Shown here: positions 45,650 to 55,769 of the stretch, in pieces
Numbering within the stretch: position 1 is the first letter of the stretch
How the letters are laid out: every line of letters begins with the position of its first letter
From: Lentinus brumalis
Taxonomy: Eukaryota > Basidiomycota > Agaricomycetes > Polyporales > Polyporaceae
Assembly (NCBI GenBank): GCA_001792895.1
Contig: MARA01000007.1
Span: forward strand, 186,001-250,000
Direction of reading: 5' to 3'
Length of the DNA: 64,000 bases
Notes under the pieces: generated by a model
What the model was told of the DNA's origin: nothing
The model's database searches: none
The model's input: the letters and a program-made list of their open reading frames with translations, nothing else
Translations under genes and position numbers: made by a program

Positions 45650-48600
45650 CGAACAGAACATGCGCACTAATAAGTACCGCACGCCAAGGACGTCACTACC
45701 ACACTATATGCAACGCTACAGAATGGACTCGGATACTGAATAGAAGAAAGGGAGACACGCACCTTGAAGCGCATTTTAGTTTCCCCGTCCGCGCGTTGCT
45801 TCGCACCCTCAGAGGCGGAACACCGCACGGGCGGGTACTCGTCCCAAGGACCACGGAGAGGTATGCGCCAGGACTAAAGTCCCTTCCTCGGGAAATAAAC
45901 AAATGACTAACCTTGCCTCCCGTCTAGCGAGAGAGACCATGGCATCACGAGCCGCTGCAGTCGATCGCGAGGCGTCAGAAACCGATGGACACGGGTGCGA
46001 GAGATGTACTCACCGCCTTTTGCAATCTGATCGCCGTCCGTGGCCTTGCGAATGATTTCCTTGCTTTGAATCTTGCCTGTAGCGCATCATGTCAGTATAC
46101 AGAGCTGTGTCATTCTCCTGTGACTCGCACGCTCACCCTGTCGCCATTCTGAGCGACCCTCTGAAGATCTTCATCCTTGCGCTTGACTCTTGCGTAACAG
46201 GAATGTCAGTATACAGAGTCTTGACTCGACGCGCGGTAATGCTCACCTTGTCGCTGTTCCCGGAACGCCTGCCTTCACCAGGTCTTCATCTTGCTCTTGA
46301 CTCTTGCCTAGCAGAATCGTCAGCATGCAGATCTCGAGCATGTCTCCACCTGTTACACTCACGCCGCAACCCGCCGCCGGCCACTTAGTCAGCACGGCCA
46401 GAATTAAAGACGCACCTTCGAACGCATTTTGGTTTCCCTCCCCCGCACTTATCTGGGTCCCTCAGACACCGCAGATAGCCCGTGGGTAGGTACTCATCCC
46501 GAGGACCACGGAAAGGTATGCGCCAGGACCGAAGTCCCTCCCTCGGGAAGAAAAGAAACGAACGACCGACCTTGCCTCCCATTCAGCGAGAAGATTCATT
46601 GAAGCACGAGGCACTGCAGTGGGTAGGGAGTGGTCAGAAGCCAGGGATGTAGGTGCGAGCGAAGTACTCACCGCCTCTTGCAAAGTGACCGCCGTCCGGG
46701 GCCTTGCGGGAGTCGTTCTTGCTCTTGCCTCTTGCCTAACAGGAATGTAAGTGATCAGAGATCGAGGTATAACCCTGTGACTCGAACGCTCACCTTGTCG
46801 CTCTTCTCAGACAGCCTGCCTTCCTGAGGTCTTCACTCTTGCTCTTCACTCTCGCCTATCACAGCAGAAATCTCAGTATGAGCATCTCCGATTCGAAGAC
46901 AAGACTCACTTGGTCGCGCTTCGTCGAATTAAATGATACCGATCGTCGTCGTCGGCAGCCTAGTCAGCACGGACCGAAGCAAAGACGCACCTTCAAACGC
47001 ATTCTAGTTTCCCTCCCCCGCACTGCCCTGGGATCCGCAGACACCGCAGGTAGCCCGTGGGTAAGTACTCATCCCGAGGACCACGAAGAGGTATGCGCCA
47101 GGACCGGAGTCCCTCCCTCGGGAAAGCAAAGAAACGAACGACTGACCGTGAAACGCATTTTAGTTTCCCTCCCCCGCACTAACCTGGGTTCCGCAGACAC
47201 CGCAGGTAGCCCGTGGGTAGGTACTCATCCCGAGGACCACGGAGAGGTATGCGCCAGGACTGGAGTCCCTCCCTCGGGAAACGAAAAGCAAAGAAACGGA
47301 CAACTGACCGTGAACCGCATTTTGGTTTCCCTCCCCCGCACTAACCTGGGATCCTCAGACACCGCAGGTAGCCCGTGGGTAGGTACTCATCCCGAGGACC
47401 ACGGAGAGGTATGCGTCAGGACCGGAGTCCCTCCCTCGGGAAAAGAAAAGAAACGAAACAACCAACTGACCGTGAACCGCATTTTGGTTTCCCTCCCCCG
47501 CACTAACCTGGGATCCTCAGACACCGCAGGTAGCCCGTGGGTAGGTACTCATCCCGAGGACCACGAAGAGGTATGCGCCAGGACCGGAGTCCCTCCCTCG
47601 GGAAACGAAACGAAACGGACGACTGACCGTGGAACGCATTTTAGTTTCCCTCCCCCGCACTGCCCTGGGATCCGCAGACACCGCAGGTAGCCCGTGGGTA
47701 GGTACTCATCCCGAGGACCACGGAGAGGTATGCGCCAGGACCGAAGTCCCTCCCTCGGGAAAGAAAATGAAACGGACAACTGACCGTGAACCGCATTTTA
47801 GTTTCCCTCCCCCGCACTAACCTGGGATCCGCAGACACCGCAGGTAGCCCGTGGGTAGGTACTCATCCCGAGGACCACGGAGAGGTATGCGCCAGGACTC
47901 GACCGAAGTCCCTCCCTCGGGAAAGGAAACGAAAAGAAACAAACCGACTGACCTTGTAACGCATTTTAGTTTCCCTCCCCCGCACTGCCCTGGGATCCGC
48001 AGACACCGCAGGTAGCCCGTGGGTAAGTACTCATCCCGAGGACCACGAAGAGGTATGCGCCAGGACCGGAGTCCCTCCCTCGGGAAAGAAAACGAAACGG
48101 ACGACTGACCTTCGAACGCATTTTCGTTTCCCTCCCCCGCACTGCCCTGGGATCCGCAGACACCGCAGGTAGTCCGTGGGTAGGTACTCGTCCCGAGGAC
48201 CACGGAGAGGTATGCGCCAGGACCGGAGTCCCTCCCTCGAGAAAGGAAAAGAAACGGACGACTGACCTCGCCTCCCAGGACCTGGCCAGCGGGAGGGCGG
48301 AAATACGTCCGAACAGCTGCAAATGAACGTTAGACTTGTACCTCAACGATGCAGCAACGAGAAGAGATAGCCACTCACCAGTACCCCACCGGGCCCCGCG
48401 TTCCCACCTCCACGCACAACCTGTAACCTGCAACCTAAAACAAAAACGAAACAAAGAGACGTACCTTCCTCTACTACTACGTGAAATAGAACAGTCAGCC
48501 ACCGTCCGAACCGGGATGCAAGGAAACGACCTACCGTCCGCGTCGTGCATAAAACAACGTGTCAGCTAAGCAACAACAGCAGTGAAGGAACGTGAGACGT

Positions 48601-49080
48601 ACCGGGGTATATCGCGACTTGGTGAATGTCAGCCGAGGCCCCGCCTGCCCGCCATGCTATTCGAACACGAACATCGGTAGCTCGAGCCTCGAGTGTGACT
48701 GTCAGCCGCAGTAGGAGGGGTGTCGACGACGTACTCGATGGGCGGGTAGCGAGCGTCGAGATTGCAGCGGAGAGAGCGAACATCGAGGTCGGGATGGAGG
48801 TCGTCCGTCGAGCAGTCGCAGTGGTCGTAGCGGAGGAACAGAGCATCGATAGCAAGATGGAGGTCGAAGCGGAAGACGAGAACGTTGAGGTGGAGGTGGA
48901 GGTGGAGGTGGTAGTGAGGAAGAGCGAAGACACCCCAGAGATGGAGCGGACACCCGGAGCGTGGCGGGGATGTGGGAGTAGTAAGGGAAAGGAAGATGAG
49001 AGAATAGAGCGCACCACGAACTTCTTTTATACCCCGCAAGGCCAGCGGCGGGCGGGTGTCTGCCTCAGAGGCTGCCAGTA
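45650..49080 (-). CDS. Micro-exon locus C with amplified exon-intron units
   Basis: Minus-strand homolog of loci A and B. In the gene sense: conserved 5' element (49334-49288), a TATAAAA at about 49030, a Ser/Thr- or His/Leu-rich leader region depending on frame (49020-48620), micro-exon sequence matching locus B (48510-48480, words ACCGTCCGAACCG), then the tandem array 48250-46990, and further micro-exon sequence to about 45700. The amplified exon is about 37 nt and reads QCGGGKLKC in one frame; 37 is not a multiple of three, so successive copies rotate frame, and some copies contain TAA in one of the frames. Either the array is partly skipped in splicing or the transcript is non-coding. Boundaries of the gene are not fixed. 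Confidence 0.4.
46985..48250 (-). repeat. Tandem array of eight exon-intron units (156-168 bp)
   Basis: The landmark CCCTCCCCCGCACT starts at 47011, 47167, 47329, 47491, 47648, 47805, 47973 and 48130 (spacings 156, 162, 162, 157, 157, 168, 157). In the minus sense each unit is a 37-nt exon-like block (GGCAGTGCGGGGGAGGGAAA..) followed by a GTCAGT-type donor and an intron of about 120 bp ending in GGATCCCAG. Two more diverged units lie at about 45770-45900 and 46430-46560. Confidence 0.9.
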
Positions 49081-49287
49081 AGTACTGATCCAGGCTGGGA
49101 CACACTCGGACGGCTTCCGGGTGTGCGGGTGTATCACCGCGTCGTCCGCTCTGCGAGGGGTCTTCCCGGACCCCTAAGCATAGTTTATACGGCATTAAAA
49201 CGTTGCGAGGCCGGCGGTCTTTGTGCAAGGGCGGGTTGACGGAGGAAGAGAGGCGAACGTCCGTTCGAGTGCGCGATGGCAGGCGTG

Positions 49288-49334
49288 GCGGGGAGAGCGC
49301 TTGCCGAACACGGCGCGGAGCACGTGAGCGTGTC
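49288..49334 (-). promoter_or_regulatory. Conserved 5' element of micro-exon locus C
   Basis: Minus-strand reading GACACGCTCACGTGCTC (49334-49318), then AAGCGCTCTCCCCGC (49302-49288). Same element as at loci A and B. Confidence 0.6.
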
Positions 49335-50726
49335 TGCCGGCCGCTCCCGGGCCGTGTTTCTCGGAGTCGTGCAACTCAGCTGCTCGCCGTCGATGTCGAA
49401 GCCTACGGCCAACCCTTTTGACGGCAGATTGCTGTGACTCTTGGTCCCCATGCGCATCCCTCGTGAGTCGAGAGTCATGCCAGTTAGGACGTTGTCGCTG
49501 GCATGGAGCGCATCGCACCAGTGGCCCGTGGGTGCGGTCACCGTGCTTGAGGTGCTCAAAACTTGGAGCTTGATGACCTCGAGTCGTACCCATTCGTCCG
49601 TGGTAATAGGACGAGTATCCAGAAATCTGCAGAGACAAACGTTTCCCAGCGCTTTGATCTCTCCCGGGTACAAGAGCTGAATTAGTGCCCTCCGTAATCA
49701 ATCATCAAGTACGCGCCATAGTGAGTCAGTGACCGCCCTGCAGCCCACTGGGACGCCTTCAGTGCGAACACGAGCTGGATTTACGGCCGTAGGTCACCAT
49801 CCTCGAGCTCCGGCTCCACTCCTGAGCTCGCCGTGGCCGCGTCTACAGGCCTCCATCTCGGCCGCGACATCACTCTTCCGTGGATCAGAGGGACAACCGC
49901 AGCCAGCGGGCCGCTGCAAGCTCCACACGATCATGACGAGATTGAGGTCTGCCATGAGGGAATGCCAGGTGCTCCCTGACGAGACGCAGATGGTTAACAG
50001 CAATACCAATCAATCAAGAGGCATAGGGCAGTCTTGCTACGGTGTGTTCCAACAACATTGACCCGTGTCTTGTGAGCTCAGTGGCAGAAGACGTGTTACA
50101 CTTACTCCGCACCGCTCTTATGTGGTTACGATCCTCGTGTCCGTGATTGATCCTGCTCTCCACAAAGATTCAGCGATCGAGATCCTCCCCTCTCCCCTGA
50201 TCGTCCCGTCCTCCGCTGCGTCTGTCCTCCCGACGTATCGCCCGCGGACAGCGCAGTGACATTAATATTGACTGTCCATTTCTCACCAGCTGCCAGTGCA
50301 CTCGGAGACGAAGCGGAAGGCAGCGTCGCACGAGCGAGAGACAACAGCGCAGATTGGCTACCCCGCATTTCCCCACACATATACCGCGGGAAAAGGGAGC
50401 AGCCGACGAATAGCCGAGGGCGGCAGAGTGGGACTGCGGGGGTCGCGTGTGGGGTCCTCGTCCCGGGTCTCTCCTATGCTCCCTGCCACAGCACCAGCAC
50501 GGGTCCGTGGGGCTCGCTGATATAACTCAGACCCCTTGTTGCCCCTGCAGCCGCAATCCCAACTTACCTGCGAACGGCCACGTCTCTCCCAGAGCGAACT
50601 GCCCCGCACCCCGTCGCTGCACACCCCGGTCGCCATCTATCTATCGTGCATTATATCCCCTAGACACACCGGCTGTCTGCAGTCTGTAGTATATCTGACC
50701 GTTGATCTAGAGACGAACGAGCGATT
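49335..50726. other. Intergenic
   Basis: No supportable gene. Minus ORFs 49185-49701 and plus ORFs up to 50061 lack domains. Confidence 0.45.
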
Positions 50727-51586
50727 ATGGTAAGTGTCTTGTTCTCCGTCTTTGTCTTGGTGAGAAACTTGCTCACCGCAGCCTTCGCCCCTCGCCCCTC
50801 CGCAGGCCGTACACGATGACCATCGCGGCAACGACGAGGCGCACGTCCTGAGCCTCCGCCTCGCCCTCGGCTCCATCCTCTCTCCAGTGAGTTTCATTCT
50901 CCTTCCCCTTCCTCCTCCCGCCACCCCTCCCGTCCGCGTTCCCACTCCACCTGCACGACCGCACAACGCGCCCCGCGTCCTCTCTCTCTCCTTTCTCCTG
51001 TGCATGAGCCTAGAACGGGCTTGACCTCGCACGCAGAAACGCCCCCAGATCACGCGCTCCTCCACCACCAACTCGGGCACCGCGAGCCCCGCAACCCACT
51101 GCCCGCACTCCGCCATCCCCCTCCCGCACGCGCCCGCCCTCACCCCGCCCCATCCGCACTCTGCCCCGCCGCACGCCCACGCCCACCACCACGTCCACGG
51201 GCACTCGCACCTGAACCCGGACCACGCCCACCAGCCGGCGATGCCGCACACGGGCAACGCGCTCGACGAGACGCACCCGCACATGCCCGACGCGGTCGTC
51301 GCTACTGCTGCTGCCGCCGCCCCGCTCCCGACGACCGCCGCGGGCACCCCTTCGGGGAGCATGACCCCGAACGGGCGCTGGCTCATCGTCGAGACGCTCC
51401 AGAACAAGTCCAAGTCCTGGGACGCGCTCATCCACGGCTTCTTGGTGTGAGCCTGCGTCTGCGGGATGCGGGACGCGGGATGCGGGATGCGCCGCCGAGA
51501 TGCGAGATGTGTATCTATTCCTTAGACTGTCGTGGTAGATCCTCCCGGATTCGAGGAGGTGCTGAAGATGCTGAAGGTACTGGACA
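50727..51586 (+). CDS. His-rich protein of unknown function (3' end uncertain)
   Basis: Proposed exons: 50727-50729 (ATG alone), 50806-50886, 51037-51444 and at least 51536-51586; all joints phase 0. The first exon would be only the start codon, followed directly by GTAAGTG. The reading then gives AVHDDHRGNDEAHVLSLRLA, and a His/Pro-rich stretch with PHAHAHHHVHGHSHL and TGNALDETHPHMP, an Ala-rich stretch, then GRWLIVETLQNKSKSWDALI. If the last intron (51445-51535) is real, the protein continues TVVVDPPGFEEVLKMLK; if not, it stops at 51450. I do not recognise the family. The His clusters could bind metal, but this is guesswork from composition. Confidence 0.5.
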
Positions 51587-52466
51587 CGCGCGATCGATTT
51601 CGAATCCATTCACGCCCGTTCAACGTTCATGGCTATCCCTATCCCTGTCGCTACATATTCCCTATCCCTCTCCCTCTCCCGGTCCCTGTCCCTGTCCCTG
51701 CCCGAGTCGGTCTCTCCAGGCTCCTGCTGCCCATCGATGGCCCCCTCACTGTCTCGATCGCTTACTGGATACGCCGGGGACGTGGGGCCGCCGTCGATGC
51801 TCACCGTTCCTCATTATTAAGCTCTCGATAACGTTGTACACATTCCCGGATACCTCGCCTCGGGTCCTCGTTGTTGTATACTCGGGTGTGTACTATACCT
51901 CTTGTAATACATGGTCTCGGGTTCGCCTTCTCGACTAGCACTGAGCGCTGAGCCTGCGTACGTCCTCGGACGACGGACTGGGACTCAGATCGTCTTCGAC
52001 TCGTTCGACTCGGAGTTGGAGTGCGGGGGTGGGGTGAGAGGGCCGGCCGGCCCACCCCGCCCCGCATTATGCCGTACCGACAACGAGCCGAGATGCGATC
52101 GTGACGACCTGATCTCACCTTCGGAATGTCCAAGTGAGTCCCAACAGACGCGTGAACGAACCCGACCGCATCTCAAACCAACTCCCCGAGTGCCCGTGTC
52201 CGTGTATGCGGTCACGGCTGTCTTTGCGGGTGGGCCACGCCCTTCCACCTCGGGGCACTCACCCTACAACGTCAAGTTTCCCAAGGCGGTACTAGTAGTA
52301 CATCGGAGGTTGCACACCTAGACGGAGAGCTGCAGACCATGCTCTACAGACGGCGATTACTAGGTACATCTACGCGGGCTGTATGTTTCAGAGCGAACGC
52401 GAGGCGAGAGACGCACGAGAAGTGTGTGTATCGTGTCTCCGACTAGTACTACTCACGACTCAGGGT
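51587..52466. other. Intergenic with short sequence repeats
   Basis: CCCTAT/CCCTCT/CCCTGT microsatellite-like stretch at 51640-51700; GCGGGAT repeats precede it at 51461-51490. No gene supported. Confidence 0.5.
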
Positions 52467-52912
52467 TCAACAGACCCACGATCCACCGTACCCCAGCCCT
52501 TGCAGGTGGTGCATGAGACTGTCGCCGTCCGCCGCCTCCGGATCCTCGTCGAGGTATCGGAGTCCGTCGAAGGCGGCGACGACCCCGCTCTCGTGCAGGA
52601 TGCAGGATGCAGGTGAGCGCGGCGCGGGGTGCGGCCGCGCAGGAGCGTGGCATCGGGCAGAGGGACTCCGCGGCGGGACCGGTCTGGCTGGGCGTCCTGG
52701 AACCAGTAAGTGTCGTCGGGAGGCAAGAGGAGCGTCGTGGCCGAGTCAGAGTCCGGTGTGTAGTCTCTGAATTCGAGGTACTGGTATTCCGCGGAGTAGG
52801 TTTGCGTTGTGAGCAGGCCAGTTGGCCGGTACACGATGGTGTGGGAGCGGTGTTTCTTTGCGCAGAGGCTGAGAAAGGCGGGAGTTCCAACTTCCAGACA
52901 AGGCACAGACAA
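52467..52912 (-). CDS. Protein of unknown function, 5' end open (one apparent frameshift)
   Basis: Minus-strand frame with no ATG-anchored start found; an upstream exon is likely. Reads about KKHRSHTIVYRPTGLL, TYSAEYQYLEFRDYTPDSDS, LLPPDDTYWFQDAQPDRS, RGVPLPDATLL. Beyond this the frame as written departs, but adding one base to the run 52625-52628 gives SCILHESGVVAAFDGLRYLD, GDSLMHHLQGLGYGGS and a stop at 52467. The copy at 55490-55760 has the same reading without correction, which supports the correction. Compared with that copy it has two 7-bp insertions, one being a tandem GCATCCT duplication. Function unknown. Confidence 0.55.
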
Positions 52913-53174
52913 GGCGAGTAAGTGGGATTTAGCGGCACAACCCCTCGAGTCCTCGAGTCCTCGAGTGACGCATCCATCGTTTGTGCGAGACCCTCGGCTA
53001 GTGGAGATGCTGCGGGTGCGCAGGGAAGGGGTGGACTGATATGAGGTGCCGGAAATCGTGCATGAGACGGACAGGGGGGGCGGACTTTATCTGGACAGAG
53101 GGCGGGGGATAATGGGAAACCGGATCGAAGTATGTTGGCGACTGCCGATGAGATTCGACGCTTCCACGATGATA

Positions 53175-55192
53175 TCAGTCTTCGAGGTTGCGCTCACGCG
53201 CCAGACGTTGGAGACGTTCAAGGAGGGCTGGCATTGGTAGATCCGGCGAATCCGGTGCTCTGGCCTGAGCTCCGAGACGTCGCAACTGCATCGTCCGCCG
53301 CCTCGATGTAGTCAGATCTCCGCTGAGACTGCTCATGCCGGAGGAGGAGACTGAGTTGGAATTTTCGGAGTCTGTGTAACGCGCCGGACGTAGTAGAGCT
53401 GCCGTTAGGGGATGCAGCGAGTCCGGTGCTCTGGCCTGAGGAGTCCCGAGTCTTGGCAATCGCACCCCCTCCACCTCTCCGATGTATTCAATCTGCCGCT
53501 GCGACTTGAAATGCCCGAAGAGACTGAGGAATCATCAGAGTCGTAGTAACGCGCCGGACGTTGGGGACTCCGTGAAGCGAGCGCTGCAAATGGGGGAGGA
53601 TCCGACTGGAGACGTGCAATGGGAGCCGCAGGTGGGATATCCGACACTCTGGCCTGAGTTTTTGATATGTTCGATCTGTCGCTGTGGCTTCCCATCCCTG
53701 AAGAGATGGACGACGCATCGAACATGGAGTTGGCGGATGAGGGTGAGCCGCCGTGGGTACTGCTCATACCAGAAGAGATTGATGAGTCGCTATCACTGTC
53801 AGGATACTGCCCGCCCTCGGACCATGACCCAGGTGCGTATGCTGTATAACGGAGATTACGGGGCCTGTCAGAATTCGATCGCATCGTCGTGGGTTCAGTT
53901 GATACCTACGATCTGTATGGACCCATACCGAGAGAGAGACACGGGTAGGCAGCTTTTGGAAGTGACGGGAGAGCATTCCCCGCCACCACACAGCATCCCG
54001 ACCGTCTCCTCCGTATGATTCCGTGACGTTGATTTGCAGTGATTCCAATGCGGTGAACCGTGACAAGAGGTCGTCCAATTGCACCCACTTCTCGGAGTGG
54101 CGTAAGAAGTCCATTCGCGTTGCCCCTTTGTGGGATCTGGGGGAGACCGACATGGTGATCGCTCGGAGGATATGCCTTGAAGTTGAGGGAAGTCGGGAGA
54201 GGACAGCAACAGTATTTACACAAGTCGGGGAGCGGTTCCTGCGCGAGTGAGGACCGCAGCGTTCGTCCACGTAGATCTCCTGCAGCTCCGACATCGCCTT
54301 GACGTGAGCTAACACTGCGGCTGTGCAGTTGTGAGCTGGATACAACGTTCGCAATCGATTCGTCCGACTTACTCGGGATGCGGCCGTCCCGCCACGTAAG
54401 CGAAAGTCGCTCCGTTGATGCGCCGAAGGCTCCTACGGGAAGACAGTTGGTACACCGACGCATCGTGTTACCCTATCATAGATCAGGCGACAGTCAGATA
54501 CCACTGTAGTATATATCAGAGCTGATACAGTTGGTGTGACTGACATCTATCACGAGCGTCTTCAGTTGAGCGCACGCCCCGGGGCGGCGTGTAGCAGCAA
54601 GCCGCTGCAACTCTAGATCGGTAAGATCAGGGATATGGTACAGCTCCAGGTGCACGCTTTCCAGATTGCGCAAAGTCCATATGAGCCGGAACATCTCGAA
54701 CCATGCCGTGGTCGCTAATGGTCCGTAAGAGTAGCGTATGGCGAGCATCGTGAGGGGGAACTGGGCTACGAGGCGGTGGTAGTGTGGAGGATACGGCCAA
54801 TTTCCACTTGCAGTATTGGATGCTGGGAGCTCATATACGAGAGTGCGGAGATGGCGTAGCCTTCTGACTAGGGTAGCGTGGGCGAAGGGAATGTACACTC
54901 CTGGTGACAGCACCAGTTCACGGACCATGGCAGCAAGCGAGGGATTCTCTTCCAAAGAACGGATGAGAAGCTCGACTTGCGATGGAAGCCTGAAGCTGAT
55001 TCTGTAGTAGAGATTATAGCGCGCACGGGGCAGCCACGCAGAACAGACGATGGCGCATGCTCGGAAGGAGAGCAGAAGCTCGCCTTGCACGTCATGAACT
55101 GAGCCAACTAGTCGCCTAGGCCAAGGCGGGGACTCCCGTATCGAGTCAATGATCAGCTCACAGAGCTCTAGCGGGATACGCGCAGGTTTCAT
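53175..55192 (-). CDS. F-box-like protein 4 with Ser-rich repeat tail
   Basis: Exons (minus) 55192-54545, 54472-54373, 54320-53906 and 53864-53175; introns 72, 52 and 41 bp; phases 0, 1, 2. About 617 residues if one base is added to the homopolymer at 53465-53469, otherwise it stops at 53405. Starts MKPARIPLELCELIIDSI (F-box-like helix), then CSAWLPRARYNLYYRISFRL, LRHLRTLVYELP, WFEMFRLIWTLRNLESVHLE: a paralog of the gene at 37402. Exon 4 is a low-complexity tail with about four diverged units built on SSxSSGxSSxSG and PARYxDS, and QARAPDS at the end of two units. The extra base joins RLNTSERWRG to VRLPRLGTPQARAPDS, continuing the repeat pattern. Probable SCF adaptor by family; the role of the tail is unknown. 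Confidence 0.7.
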
Positions 55193-55489
55193 GAAGGTAA
55201 TCAGGTAGCAGGAGGAGCAGGGCAATCTAGTCAAGGTGGATTGTGAGGCAAGGATCGCAAGTAGAAGATTCAAAAGATATTTCAAGAGCGTGTGGCCATG
55301 GGGCGTGTGAACATCTTACAGATGGTGGCCCGCCTTTGCCATGGAGGCCGACGTGCGATACGGGTTCACACCCGCAGTTCATCGTCTTCTTCAGCCATAC
55401 TAGTGCTTCGGTGGGTCATGACTAGTACAGGCATCTTCTACATGGCCGGACCGCGACACACATCCCAGACTCCAGGCAAGTACGTACTT

Positions 55490-55765
55490 CTCTCGAATCA
55501 ACAATCCTACGATCCACCGTACCGCACACCTTGCAGATCGTGTATGAAACTGTCGCCATCTGCCTCCGGGATCTCCTCCTCATCGAGGTATCTGAGTCCG
55601 TCGAGTGCGGCGACAACCCCGCTCTCGTGTAGGATACTGGTGAGCGCGGCGCGGCCGTGCAGGAGCGTGGCATCGGGCAGAGGGACCCCGCGAAAGGACC
55701 GGTCTGGCTGGGCGTCCTGGAACCAGTAGGTGTCCTCAGGCGGCAGCAGGCGCGTCGTACGACGA
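55490..55765 (-). pseudogene. Partial copy of the 52.5-kb unknown gene
   Basis: Minus-strand reading LLPPEDTYWFQDAQPDRSFR, GVPLPDATLLHGRAALTSIL, HESGVVAALDGLRYLDEEE, DGDSFIHDLQGVRYGGS, stop. About 80% similar to 52467-52745 and open throughout, but the N-terminal half of the longer copy is absent. It begins immediately after the stop of the DUF6533 gene (55770). It could be a truncated duplicate, or a last exon joined to an unseen upstream exon. Confidence 0.55.
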
Positions 55766-55769
55766 AGCT

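Noticed and set aside
46839..47690. 283-codon plus-strand ORF with about 53-residue repeats (ILVSLPRT..GSPWVGTHPEDH)
   Set aside because: It lies antisense to locus C and arises because the first repeat periods (156, 162, 162) are multiples of three. The repeat also stays open on the minus strand, and the splice borders favour the minus strand.
51640..51700. Telomere-like CCCTAT repeats
   Set aside because: The units are mixed CCCTAT, CCCTCT and CCCTGT, not CCCTAA; this is a simple microsatellite.
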